From positions 744,001 through 808,000 of the forward strand of contig NZ_CP102247.1 in assembly GCF_024599655.1 (NCBI RefSeq): a stretch of 64,000 nt of DNA. The letters run 5' to 3'. The stretch comes from Enterobacter asburiae (GTDB taxonomy: Bacteria > Pseudomonadota > Gammaproteobacteria > Enterobacterales > Enterobacteriaceae). This document shows positions 15,933-24,724 of the stretch, piece after piece. The notes beneath the pieces are model-generated. The model was given only the letters and a program-made list of their open reading frames with translations. It did no database searches and had not been told where the DNA came from. A program made the position numbers and the translations under genes. The stretch's first letter is position 1. Each line of letters begins with the position of its first letter.

Positions 15933-16084
15933 AGTTTCCCGAAAATGTGTCGGTCGACGATCTGATGGCGGATATCGCGGTGATCTTTCACTGGCCGCCG
16001 TCAGAACTGTACTCCCTTAGCGTGACCGAACTCCTCTTATGGCGCGAAAAAGCGCTGCAGCGAAGCGGAAACCACCATGAGTAA
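15624..16084 (+). CDS. E+E': E+E' fusion made by -1 translational frameshift
   Basis: At the heptamer TTTTTTG (15905-15911) a -1 slip moves translation into a frame reading FVTGFGSLKFPENVSVDDL and on to ...LLLWREKALQRSGNHHE, ending at 16084 across the T start (ATG 16077). This is the same arrangement and slip sequence as P2 E+E', analogous to lambda G/GT. Retention of an intact slip site and open extension argues that tail assembly is still under selection, or that decay is very recent. Confidence 0.85.
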
Positions 16085-18356
16085 TAATGTCAGTCTTCAG
16101 GAGCTGCTTAAGGCAGTCGACCGGGCAACCCGACCGCTTAACGCTCTCCAGAACGCCAGCCTCACTCTCGCGAGCGATATCCGCGAGGCGCAGACGGCGC
16201 TGGGGGCGCTCGATGAGCAGGCGGGGCGTATTAACGGCTTCAGGAAAGCAAACGCCCAGCTCGCCGTGACGGAGCAGTCGCTTGCTCAGGCGAAACAGCA
16301 GGCAGCGGCGCTGGCGGTGCAGCTTAAAAACACGCAAAACCCCACCCAGGCACAGGCTGATGCGCTGACAGCAGCCCGAAAATCGGCGGCCGACCTTAAG
16401 CTTGAGTACAACAGCTTACGCTACTCGGTACAGCGTCAGCGCACTGAACTCGCTCAGGCGGGAGTCAACACGCGCACGCTCTCGTCTGATGAGCGTCGTT
16501 TACGAACGCACATCAGCGAAAAAACGCAGCAGCTTAACCGACAGCGTGATGCGCTGGCCCGCGTCAATCAGCAGCAGGAGCGGCTGAGTACCGTTCAGAA
16601 TCGCTACGAGTCAGGCAAACGCGTTACCGCGCGGGTGGGTCAGCTTGCGAATGCGGGCCTGGGTATCGCAAAAGCGGGCTTTGAACAGACGTCCCGGTTT
16701 ATGGCGCCAGGCATCAGCTTTGAAAAGCAGATGTCGGCCATTCAGGCAAACCTTGGCCTGGCGAAGGGGGATCCCCGGCTTGAGGCGATTCGCCAGCAGG
16801 CGCGGGAGGTCAGTGCCAGGACCGGCGTACCTGCAGATACGGTCCTCCGGGCACAATCCGAACTGACTCGTTCAGGCTATGACGCCGATGGGCTGCTTGC
16901 GGCCACCGCGCCAACGGTCAACCTCAGCCTGGCGGGGAATGTCGACGCGGCAAAAGCGGCCGATATGATCGCCAGCACGCAGGCCGCGTATAGCCTGGCC
17001 GATACGGACGCGGGACGCATCGCAGATGTGCTTACGCGCGGTTCTACCTCTTCAAATACCAGCCTCGCTGAGATGGTGGCGGCCGTCACCTCCGCTGCGC
17101 CCGCTGCGGGTACATCCGGTATGGGGCTTGAAGAGACCACCGCGCTGCTGGGCGTTCTGGCGGAAAAAGGGATGAAAGGCGCCGCCGCCGGGGACGCGCT
17201 CAGCGCGATGTTGCGCCATGTTCAGACTCCGGATGCCATAAAAGCCGCGGGGGCGCTGGCTTCCGCTGCGGGTGATGGATCGCTTGATGAAAAACGCCAG
17301 CAGTTGCAGGAGGCAAAAGGCAGTACCGCGATTGCGGCGTCCGTGCAGACCGACAATCTTGACGGCGATATCAACCGATTCCAGGCCGCGTGGAACGGGT
17401 TGAAGATTGATGTATTTGATAAAGCGGATGGCGCTCTGCGCAACCTGATAACAACCGCAACCGGCTGGCTTGGCACGGCCTCTCTTTGGGTGAATGCCAA
17501 CCCTGAGCTGACGCAGACCCTCGCCAGCATCGTTGTCGGCGCCCAGGCGTTCTCTGGCGTACTGGGTGGCGTAGGTACGGTTGTCGGCCCGGTTCTGACG
17601 GGCGTCAATATGGTTATTACCGCGGCCGGGATGTTGGGAACGGTATTCAGCGTGGTGGGCGGCGCCATCATGACGGTGCTGGGTGCCCTTAGCTGGCCGG
17701 TGATTGCCCTTGGCGCGGCGATTGCTGCCGGTGCCTTACTGATTTTTAAATACTGGGAGCCCATCAGCGCCTTCTTTGGCGGGGTGATGGAAGGACTTTC
17801 GACGGCTTTCGCACCGCTGGGTGCGCTGTTCTCACCGGTGATGGCGGTATTTGACGCTATCTCGGAGAAGCTGGGCGGTATCTGGCAATGGTTCACCGAC
17901 TTAATCACGCCGATCAAGGCGACGCAGGAAACGCTGGATGGCTGTAAAAACGCTGGCGTGATTTTTGGTCAGGCGCTGGGCGATGCGTTAATGGCCCCGC
18001 TTGATCTCTTTAACAGCCTGAGCGGCAAGGCCAGCTGGCTACTGGAGAAACTCGGTCTTATCAAAAACGAGTCGGGCGATCTCGACGCCGCTGCGGCAAA
18101 AGCAGAAGCGGCTTCCTCTCCTGCGGGCAGCTCGTCTAGTCCAGGCGCGGGAATCTCTGGCGGCAGCCTGGGGTATCAGCCGACCATCGCTACTGGAGGA
18201 CGCTCTTACGTCGATCAGAGTAAAAGCGAATATCACATCACGCTGCAGGGGGGCACGGCCTCCGGAACGGATCTGACGCGTCAAATCCGGGAGGAAATCG
18301 AAAACAGTGAACGTGATAAAGCGAGACAGCGGCAATCCAGCTTTATGTATGTTTGA
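16077..18356 (+). CDS. T: Tail tape measure protein T
   Basis: A 759-residue tape measure protein that sets tail length (P2 gpT is about 815, so the tail would be slightly shorter). N-terminal coiled coil (residues 1-180), conserved phage-tail core (ISFEKQMSAIQANLGLA, AREVSARTGVPADTVLRAQS), and hydrophobic Ala/Gly-rich segments at about 470-560. No stops or frameshifts. Starts at ATG 16077 inside E'. Confidence 0.9.
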   Translation: MSNNVSLQELLKAVDRATRPLNALQNASLTLASDIREAQTALGALDEQAGRINGFRKANAQLAVTEQSLAQAKQQAAALAVQLKNTQNPTQAQADALTAARKSAADLKLEYNSLRYSVQRQRTELAQAGVNTRTLSSDERRLRTHISEKTQQLNRQRDALARVNQQQERLSTVQNRYESGKRVTARVGQLANAGLGIAKAGFEQTSRFMAPGISFEKQMSAIQANLGLAKGDPRLEAIRQQAREVSARTGVPADTVLRAQSELTRSGYDADGLLAATAPTVNLSLAGNVDAAKAADMIASTQAAYSLADTDAGRIADVLTRGSTSSNTSLAEMVAAVTSAAPAAGTSGMGLEETTALLGVLAEKGMKGAAAGDALSAMLRHVQTPDAIKAAGALASAAGDGSLDEKRQQLQEAKGSTAIAASVQTDNLDGDINRFQAAWNGLKIDVFDKADGALRNLITTATGWLGTASLWVNANPELTQTLASIVVGAQAFSGVLGGVGTVVGPVLTGVNMVITAAGMLGTVFSVVGGAIMTVLGALSWPVIALGAAIAAGALLIFKYWEPISAFFGGVMEGLSTAFAPLGALFSPVMAVFDAISEKLGGIWQWFTDLITPIKATQETLDGCKNAGVIFGQALGDALMAPLDLFNSLSGKASWLLEKLGLIKNESGDLDAAAAKAEAASSPAGSSSSPGAGISGGSLGYQPTIATGGRSYVDQSKSEYHITLQGGTASGTDLTRQIREEIENSERDKARQRQSSFMYV

Positions 18357-18367
18357 GGAGAGAGAAA

Positions 18368-18832
18368 ATGTTAATGGTGCTGGGTCTGTTTGTCTTTGAA
18401 CGACGAACCTTACCGTATCAGTCAATGATATTCACAAAAGACTACCGCTGGGCATCCAGCGCTCGCATCGGGAAACCCAAAGCCTGGCAGTACCTTGGCG
18501 AAGGGGAGACATCCTTTAGCCTCTCCGGCTTACTCTACCCGGAACTCACGGGAGGGCGGCTTTCTCTCAAGGCGGTTGAGCTGATGGCGAATGAGGGGCG
18601 GGCATGGCCGTTGATAGACGGTACCGGCATCATTCACGGCATGTTTGTCATTGAGAAAGTCACACATACGCATTCGGATTTTTACAGTGACGGTACCGCC
18701 CGAAAAATTAATTTTACCCTGTCGCTAAAACGCGTGGACGAATCACTGATGGCGACGTTTGGCGACCTGCGAACGCAGGCCACAGAGCTGGTGGAAAGCG
18801 CACGCAATAGCATTGGAGGGCTGGTGGGATGA
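18368..18832 (+). CDS. U: Tail protein U
   Basis: A 154-residue gpU homologue (MLMVLGLFVFERRTLPYQSM, YRWASSARIGKPKAWQYLG, LYPELTGGRLSLKAVELMA). ATG 18368 with GAGGAG upstream. Needed for baseplate/tail assembly in P2. The TGA overlaps the D start (ATGA). Confidence 0.9.
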   Translation: MLMVLGLFVFERRTLPYQSMIFTKDYRWASSARIGKPKAWQYLGEGETSFSLSGLLYPELTGGRLSLKAVELMANEGRAWPLIDGTGIIHGMFVIEKVTHTHSDFYSDGTARKINFTLSLKRVDESLMATFGDLRTQATELVESARNSIGGLVG

Positions 18833-19983
18833 TCGCCGAAATGAATATCCGGGCGGGTGGGAAAATCGCCCCTGATTTTATGCTTAAGCTTGACGATCGT
18901 GATATCACGCAAAATTTCAGCCATCGTCTTATCAGCCTGACCATGACCGACAAACGGGGGCTGGAAGCCGATCAGCTGAATATTCAACTGGATGATTCCG
19001 ATGGGCTGCTGGACTTGCCTGCCCGGGGGGCAAGGCTGTCCTTATGGCTGGGATGGGAGGGAACCCCGCTCGAGGAGAAAGGGGACTTTACGATTGATGA
19101 GATTGAATTCCGGGGCGCGCCGGACACGCTGACCATCCGGGGATGCAGCGCAGATTTTCGTGGAAAGCTAAACGTGCGGCGCGAACAGTCGTGGCATGAT
19201 ACGACGATTGGCGCGATAGTCGATACCATCGCTCAGCGTAACCAGTTGACCGCCAGCGTCACGGCAGGGCTTGCATCCATCGCCATCTCTCATATTGACC
19301 AGTCTCAGGAGACAGACGCGGCGTTTCTCGCCCGCCTTGCCGAACGTAATGGTGCATTTGTTTCAATCAAAGCCGGGAAGATTATCTTTATGAAAGCGGG
19401 TCAGGCTGTGACGGCCAGCGGCACCCCGCTTTCCTTAATGGTGATTGAGCGTGGGGATGGCGATAAGCATCTTTTTTCCGTCACTGACCGTGAAAACTAT
19501 TCCGGCGTAACGACCAAATGGCTGCAAACGCGCGACCCTAAACAACAAAATCCTCAATTGAGTATTTTTCGTCAGCCCAAAGGGCAGCAGACAGAAGCAC
19601 TGCAGCACCCGGATGCCGCCGCACCGGTAGCGGAAGCAGGAGGCAAGGAGCAGAAACCGCAAGAGAGGCTGGTGGGATCGGCGGAAAACGTATTTGAGCT
19701 CACTACGGTTTATGCTTCTGAAGAGCAGGCGCTCAGGGCCGCAGAGGCGAAGTGGCGCGCACTTCAGCGGGGAACCGTGAAGTTTTCCATCCAGCTTGCG
19801 CTGGGACGCGCCGATCTGTTCCCCGAAACGCCGGTGCTGGTAAACGGTTTTAAACGCGTCATTGACGAGCAGGCGTGGATCATCGGAGAGGTGGTGCATA
19901 CCCTCAACGACAGCGGATTTACCACGCAGCTTAAGCTTGAGCTGAACGTCACCGACGAAAAATTTACTGTTGATAGTGAGTAA
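18829..19983 (+). CDS. D: Tail/baseplate hub protein D
   Basis: A 384-residue gpD homologue, the hub to which the spike and tube attach (like T4 gp27 / pyocin hub). Conserved pieces: HRLISLTMTDKRGLEADQLN, LWLGWEGTPLEEKGDFTIDE, FRGKLNVRREQSWHDTTIG. P2 gpD is about 387 residues. Last gene of the late tail operon. Confidence 0.9.
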   Translation: MIAEMNIRAGGKIAPDFMLKLDDRDITQNFSHRLISLTMTDKRGLEADQLNIQLDDSDGLLDLPARGARLSLWLGWEGTPLEEKGDFTIDEIEFRGAPDTLTIRGCSADFRGKLNVRREQSWHDTTIGAIVDTIAQRNQLTASVTAGLASIAISHIDQSQETDAAFLARLAERNGAFVSIKAGKIIFMKAGQAVTASGTPLSLMVIERGDGDKHLFSVTDRENYSGVTTKWLQTRDPKQQNPQLSIFRQPKGQQTEALQHPDAAAPVAEAGGKEQKPQERLVGSAENVFELTTVYASEEQALRAAEAKWRALQRGTVKFSIQLALGRADLFPETPVLVNGFKRVIDEQAWIIGEVVHTLNDSGFTTQLKLELNVTDEKFTVDSE

Positions 19984-20015
19984 TGTAGTTGCTATTGGTT
20001 TTATTTTGGGTATCA

Positions 20016-20038
20016 TTGATTCACAAAATGTGAATCAA
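20016..20038. promoter_or_regulatory. Perfect inverted repeat between D and ogr
   Basis: Ten-base perfect arms (TTGATTCACA/TGTGAATCAA) with a 3-base loop, 13 bp before the ogr ATG. It could be a weak terminator for D or a protein-binding site governing ogr. A run of eight G (20041-20048) follows and overlaps the ribosome binding position of ogr. Confidence 0.5.
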
Positions 20039-20051
20039 GTGGGGGGGGTAC

Positions 20052-20252
20052 ATGTTCCATTGTCCTAAGTGCAAGCACTCTGCGCATGCGCGTACCAGTC
20101 GCTATCTAAGTGAAAATACCAAAGAGCGCTATCACCAGTGCACCAATGTGGACTGCAGCTGTACGTTCGTGACGATGGAGTCCGTGGAGCGCCTGATTGC
20201 GACTCCCGGTGCGTCTGAGCGTGCCCGAACGGCTTCGCTGAACCACGGTTAG
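20052..20252 (+). CDS. ogr: Late gene activator Ogr/Delta zinc-finger protein
   Basis: A 66-residue Ogr/Delta protein. C4 zinc motif CPKC (residues 4-7) and CTNVDCSC (residues 28-35), with HARTSRYLSENTKERYHQC between, as in P2 Ogr. It recruits RNA polymerase to the late promoters that drive the tail and lysis genes. Its presence means tail genes may still need activation in trans or in cis. Confidence 0.88.
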   Translation: MFHCPKCKHSAHARTSRYLSENTKERYHQCTNVDCSCTFVTMESVERLIATPGASERARTASLNHG

Positions 20253-20288
20253 CGGCTGCGTCATCGGCTCAAAAAAGCCAATAAAAAA

Positions 20289-20306
20289 GCCACTCAGTCG
20301 AGTGGC
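20289..20306. terminator. Stem-loop terminator after ogr
   Basis: GCCACTC/GAGTGGC with a 4-base loop and an A-rich left side (strong for leftward, weaker for rightward transcripts). The left part of this block is repeated at 814-830. Confidence 0.7.
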
Positions 20307-20334
20307 TTAATCATATGATTCTAAAACTAAAATC

Positions 20335-20381
20335 TGGTGGCCCCTGCTGGACTTGAACCAGCGACCTGGCGATTATGAGTC
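20335..20381. repeat. att repeat: copy of tRNA-Ile 3' end (right end of prophage)
   Basis: Forty-seven bases match the tRNA-Ile(CAU) gene segment 27323-27369 with two substitutions (CCTGGCG for CCAAGCG). Only the 3' half is present, so this is not a tRNA gene but the attachment core left by integration. It bounds the tail-bearing prophage on the right and the AT-rich cargo module on the left. Confidence 0.87.
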
Positions 20382-20624
20382 CCAATTTAAAGTCTTATAA
20401 AATAATAGGTTAGATTTTAAATGGGTTGTTGCATCGAATAATTTCAAATATGAAAGCATAGTGAATAGGTCTGCTGCCGTTTTGCTGCCAATGATGCCTA
20501 TAAAAAATGATAATCGCCATTCAAGAGGTAGAGGGCTAAACCAATCATAAAGGAGCCGAACTGAATCGCCACAGGTTTAACAGACACCTCAGAGTCATTT
20601 AAGATGACTTAAAGAGAGGTGCAT

Positions 20625-20903
20625 ATGAGCAGTAAGCGTTATCCTGAAGAGTTTAAAATTGAAGCCGTCAAGCAGGTTGTTGATCGTGGCCATTCTGTTT
20701 CCAGTGTCGCAACACGTCTCGATATCACTACCCACAGTCTTTATGCCTGGATAAAGAAATACGGGCCGGACTCTTCCACCAACAAAGAGCAGTCAGATGC
20801 TCAGGCCGAGATCCGCCGACTCCAGAAGGAGCTGAAGCGGGTTACTGACGAACGGGACATATTAAAAAAAGCCGCGGCGTACTTCGCAAAGCTGTCCGAC
20901 TGA
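20625..20903 (+). CDS. IS3-family OrfA (HTH, leucine zipper)
   Basis: A 92-residue OrfA with an N-terminal HTH (YPEEFKIEAVKQVVDRGHSV, LDITTHSLYAWIKKYG) and a C-terminal leucine-zipper helix (EIRRLQKELKRVTDERDILK). It binds the IS ends and, when translated alone, tempers transposition. An A7G slip sequence at 20864-20871 allows the -1 frameshift to OrfB. ATG 20625 preferred to the GTG at 20619. Confidence 0.88.
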   Translation: MSSKRYPEEFKIEAVKQVVDRGHSVSSVATRLDITTHSLYAWIKKYGPDSSTNKEQSDAQAEIRRLQKELKRVTDERDILKKAAAYFAKLSD

Positions 20904-21772
20904 GGTACGCCTTTATCCGTGACAACTCCTGTTGTTGGCCTGTTCGTCTGCTCTGTCGGGTGCTGAATGTTCATCCGAGTGGGTTTTACACCTGGCTTCA
21001 GCAGCCGCATTCACCACGGCATCAGGCGGATCTCAGACTGACAGGACAAATCAAACAGTTCTGGCTGGAGTCCGGTTGCGCTTATGGCTATCGCAAGATC
21101 CATCTCGACTTGCGAGATAGCGGGCAACAATGTGGGATTAACAGGGTCTGGCGGCTGATGAAGCGTGCCGGGATAAAGGCTCAGGTCGGGTATCGAAGCC
21201 CACGAACGCGTAAAGGTGAAGCCAGTATCGTGACACCCAACAGACTCCAGCGGCAGTTCAACCCGGAAGCACCGGATGAACGTTGGGTAACGGACATAAC
21301 TTACATCCGAACCCACGAAGGCTGGCTGTATCTGGCCGTAGTTGTTGACCTGTTCTCGCGCAAAGTTATCGGCTGGTCAATGCAACCCCGGATGACAAAA
21401 GATATTGTTCTGAATGCGCTTTTGATGGCCGTGTGGCGACGTAATCCCCAAAAACAGGTGCTGGTTCATTCTGATCAAGGTAGTCAGTACACAAGCCATG
21501 AGTGGCAGTCGTTCCTGAAATCACACGGTCTGGAGGGCAGTATGAGCCGTCGTGGTAACTGTCACGACAACGCAGTTGCAGAAAGCTTTTTCCAGCTACT
21601 GAAGCGTGAACGGATAAAGAAAAAGATCTACGCAACACGGGAAGAAGCACGCAGCGATATTATTGATTACATCGAAATGTTTTATAACAGTAAACGTCGG
21701 CATGGTTCGAGTGCTCAGATGCCTCCGACGGAATATGAAAATCAATATTATCAACGGCTCGGAAGTGTCTAG
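20870..21772 (+). CDS. IS3-family OrfB transposase (DDE), made as OrfAB fusion
   Basis: The catalytic half in the -1 frame after the A7G slip. DDE residues are visible: Asp in RWVTDITYIRT, Asp in LVHSDQGSQYTS, Glu in NAVAESFFQLLKRE. The N-terminal part reads RYAFIRDNSCCWPVRLLC. A GTG at 20960 could start a shorter OrfB. The frame is intact, so the IS may still be active. Confidence 0.87.
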   Translation, partial: SRGVLRKAVRLRYAFIRDNSCCWPVRLLCRVLNVHPSGFYTWLQQPHSPRHQADLRLTGQIKQFWLESGCAYGYRKIHLDLRDSGQQCGINRVWRLMKRAGIKAQVGYRSPRTRKGEASIVTPNRLQRQFNPEAPDERWVTDITYIRTHEGWLYLAVVVDLFSRKVIGWSMQPRMTKDIVLNALLMAVWRRNPQKQVLVHSDQGSQYTSHEWQSFLKSHGLEGSMSRRGNCHDNAVAESFFQLLKRERIKKKIYATREEARSDIIDYIEMFYNSKRRHGSSAQMPPTEYENQYYQRLGSV

Positions 21773-21787
21773 ATTATCCGTGGCGAT

Positions 21788-22357
21788 TCACTGGGACTGG
21801 CTGTTGCCGTCACCTATCTGAACAGGGCTGTTAGGGCCATTGAAATTAAAAACATTGTTTGAACTGGACTTATCTGTTTTCATTTTTTCTACACCCACCT
21901 CGCTAACGATCATTTCCTGCATAAATTGTATGTGACGGGACACGTCGATCTTGGGGGGGAAAGTTATTCCATCACCACGCAGAATGCGGTCAGTTTCCGC
22001 CATCCTGTCATAAACCCTGACAACCATTCCGCAGAACATTTCACCCATATCTGAAAGGGCATCTTCCACGGATAATCCGCACTCGTTGGCGAGTACACGC
22101 GTTTTTTCGATGAGCACAAGACTCCGGTGCTTGATGTAGGGATCAATAAAATCTCCCCAGAAAACGTCCCTGACAGAGTCGCAAAATGCGACGCCCTGGT
22201 AGCTAATGTCTGGCTTATTGAAACGGGGGATTATTAGCGTAAGATCCGTTTTAAGAAAACGCCACTTGTTGATCAGCTGAAAAAGCTCATCCTGGGTTTC
22301 TGTGACCATGCGAGTAAGACGTGGATTGAGAGGTGAAATGCGTCGTTCTGAGTTCAT
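21788..22357 (-). CDS. Unknown protein ending on the IS terminal repeat
   Basis: A 189-residue soluble protein I do not recognise (FQLINKWRFLKTDLTLIIPR, SVRDVFWGDFIDPYIKHRS, ERRISPLNPRL at the N-terminus). The C-terminus is low-complexity and Asn/Gly/Ser-rich: SSSNNVFNFNGPNSPVQIGD then GNSQSQ. Its TGA lies at 21788-21790, the last three bases of the IS right end, so the stop codon is supplied by the IS and the native C-terminus may have been longer. The gene is transcribed toward the IS. Cargo function unknown. Confidence 0.6.
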   Translation of the reverse strand: MNSERRISPLNPRLTRMVTETQDELFQLINKWRFLKTDLTLIIPRFNKPDISYQGVAFCDSVRDVFWGDFIDPYIKHRSLVLIEKTRVLANECGLSVEDALSDMGEMFCGMVVRVYDRMAETDRILRGDGITFPPKIDVSRHIQFMQEMIVSEVGVEKMKTDKSSSNNVFNFNGPNSPVQIGDGNSQSQ

Positions 22358-22793
22358 TCAATAGGCTCCCAAAGTTTATACAGAAACTAGCAAACAGGGC
22401 CTGAAATGCAACCCCACTACTTATATGGTAAATAATTGTTATCTCTATTCTGCTACCTTCCACGGGGAGTCATCAACCACAGTAACCACTACAACATAAC
22501 TGCTGGTGGCTTGGATTCGGACGGGCTGCTAAGGGGTATCAAACAGGAGTATTCAGAGGATATCCATCAGGCATTGAATATGAACAAGACCGACAAATTT
22601 TAGGTTATAAATATGATGATTCTCTTGCTATGAATTTAGAAGCATTTACATAATTGAATCAAAAAAAAGATTATCTATGCCATGTAAAATAACAAGGGTT
22701 TTTGCAAGTCATTGAACGTTAATTTAAAATAAAAAGATAGGCTAAATAGATCGCTTGTTTTAGCCTACCTTTCAAAATAATAAAGGCAATAAT
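22358..22793. other. AT-rich intergenic stretch, no gene recognised
   Basis: Lies between two minus-strand genes. Short open stretches (for example near 22545-22610, plus strand) have no start signal or family resemblance and look like debris. The upstream region of the 189-residue gene should hold its promoter, but I cannot point to clear hexamers. Confidence 0.4.
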
Positions 22794-24665
22794 TTAGAGT
22801 TCGCGCTTTATTTCAAATTCTTTATACAGTGCCTTCTTCTTTTTTTGCGTAGCCTTGATTAATGGTGTATATACCGAATGGTAATAGTCTTCTGCCCTTC
22901 TTTTTAATCTGCATGCAACTTCATCAAGTAAATGATGCTCTAAAATAAAACTTGCAAGATTTACCTTGTATCTTTTCAAGTTTAATTTTTTAGCAATCGG
23001 GGTGGTAACAATTGAATATTCATATCTTTCAATTTCGGCTTTGTCGAAATCAATATTCGCTGCTTCAAGTATTGGGTCATCAACAGACTCACTGTAGAAT
23101 CGAGGGCCACCAGTCATAATATATAACACATCGAGCCCAAACTCGTGAGATATTACATCCACCTCTTGCCAGGCTAATTGGTTATTTTTAGTAGGTTCGG
23201 CATATATATTCATGTCCCTCGCTTTCTGTAATATAAGTTCACATACAGTTTCAAGGTCAGAGTTTGCAATGTCTGCTAAACCTAGCTTTTCAAATAATTT
23301 TATTGAAATTTGTTCCTGGAACGTATCTTTATCAATGTAATGTAGAAAGTTCAGCACATTATCAAATTTGTCATTTGATGTTAAGCTTTCTGAAATTGAT
23401 TCATAAAACTTGAGTTTTATTTCTTTTGGAAGATTGCTGATAGTATAGGCAGCATGGTACTCCTGCACTGACTTGTGTAAGTAAACAAAGCGGTCAAGAC
23501 CATCTTGCTGTATTAAACAAGTAATGTTAATTATGTCATCGACAAAACACTCACACTCTCTTGTATCAATGCTTGCCGCGTTCAGTGCTTTTCTTGCATA
23601 TTTAGTTAATGTTTTCGTATCGAACTCAAATACTTCATCTTTCATGGAAAAGTAACATAGAGCAGAAAAACACCAAAGGGAATCATCAGTATTTAAGGAT
23701 GATTTTCGTTCTCTGGCCCATGACTTCATTCTGTCATGCTTCAAGTATAGTGTTATATAAAGCTTATTATAAAACTCTACAACGTTACTTGGTAATTCAT
23801 CCCAGTACGGGTAGCATACATATAAAAGGTTGATAAGGATTGGAGTTTTAAGTGTTTCTTTAAGTTGAGCGTTGTCGCTAATTACACTAGATATTTCATT
23901 ATATTCTGTTTCATTGGAAAGAACTTTTAATATACCGAGTTGGCTTGCTTCATCTAATTCTTTCACCATAAGGTTACTAATAGATGTTTCTCTGCATATT
24001 TCAGTTTCAGGCCGACTGGTAACTATAACTGGACAGTTATACCTGACGTTTAATTCTTTTATTTGAGATAAAACTTCAAGTCTTGAACTAGCTTTAACCT
24101 CATCAAAGCCATCAAGCATCAAAACAATTTTACCCGACTGAAGCAAAAGCTCTACATGATTTTCTTTACGATTAATGTCAATCCCAAGTGATTCAATAGT
24201 AAGCTTGAAGAACTCTAAAATTGTTCCCTTTTCTATCCTTCTAAGTTCGAGGAAAAAGGGTATTCTGTTGCCAGAGTTTATTTCATTTTGGAATAGCTTT
24301 CTTAATATGGTGCTTTTACCTTGTCCTGCAATACCAATGATGTTTACTATGCGGGAATGCGATATAATACAGTCATCGTTTATAGTTATATTATCATCAT
24401 TTGCAATGTTTGTTATTGTTAGGGGGAAGTATATTTCATCGAGCAAAATATCATGCTCACGCTGGTGAAGTGTTCGCATGCGGAGAGCATTAGAAACGTG
24501 TTTCTCAATATACTTTGATCGTATTTCAGGATGATCAAGCTGTTCTACGATTCCTATACTCTCCTCAGTTCCTCTCAACCAGTTGGAAGAAAGGAGTTTT
24601 TCAGTCATTACTTTAACAGCTTCTCCAGCACCACTAACTAATATTTGAGATAATAACGGATCCAT
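22794..24665 (-). CDS. NACHT-type NTPase, candidate anti-phage NLR-like protein
   Basis: A 623-residue STAND/NACHT protein. Walker A GIAGQGKST (111-119), Walker B VLMLDGFDEV (181-190) with the NACHT-style acidic pair, sensor VIVTSRPE (213-220), then a helical NACHT-associated region and a C-terminal helical part to about 620. No transmembrane segment. The N-terminal ~60 residues (MDPLLSQILVSGAGEAVKVM) are short and helical, with no known effector nuclease. Bacterial NACHT proteins have been shown to protect against phage; this fits by architecture and by its place in a tRNA island. The target and effector mechanism cannot be read from the sequence. Confidence 0.8.
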   Translation of the reverse strand: MDPLLSQILVSGAGEAVKVMTEKLLSSNWLRGTEESIGIVEQLDHPEIRSKYIEKHVSNALRMRTLHQREHDILLDEIYFPLTITNIANDDNITINDDCIISHSRIVNIIGIAGQGKSTILRKLFQNEINSGNRIPFFLELRRIEKGTILEFFKLTIESLGIDINRKENHVELLLQSGKIVLMLDGFDEVKASSRLEVLSQIKELNVRYNCPVIVTSRPETEICRETSISNLMVKELDEASQLGILKVLSNETEYNEISSVISDNAQLKETLKTPILINLLYVCYPYWDELPSNVVEFYNKLYITLYLKHDRMKSWARERKSSLNTDDSLWCFSALCYFSMKDEVFEFDTKTLTKYARKALNAASIDTRECECFVDDIINITCLIQQDGLDRFVYLHKSVQEYHAAYTISNLPKEIKLKFYESISESLTSNDKFDNVLNFLHYIDKDTFQEQISIKLFEKLGLADIANSDLETVCELILQKARDMNIYAEPTKNNQLAWQEVDVISHEFGLDVLYIMTGGPRFYSESVDDPILEAANIDFDKAEIERYEYSIVTTPIAKKLNLKRYKVNLASFILEHHLLDEVACRLKRRAEDYYHSVYTPLIKATQKKKKALYKEFEIKREL

Positions 24666-24724
24666 AACTAATCACTCATCATTACGTTTTTTATTAACTT
24701 ATCTCAAAAAAGGGAGATTATGAA

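Larger units (their letters stand above)
20562..21790 (+). mobile_element. IS3-family insertion sequence, complete
   Basis: 1229 bp bounded by imperfect inverted repeats: left TGAATCGCCACAGG..., right complement TGAATCGCCACGGATAA..., both continuing to AGACAC(C/T)TC. It carries two overlapping frames in the IS3 arrangement. No convincing 3-4 bp target duplication (left AAC, right CTG), suggesting a deletion or recombination after insertion. The exact IS name cannot be given without a database. Confidence 0.9.

Noticed and set aside
20335..20381. Possible second tRNA-Ile gene
   Set aside because: Only the 3' half is present and the anticodon-arm side is replaced by unrelated sequence, so it cannot fold into a tRNA.
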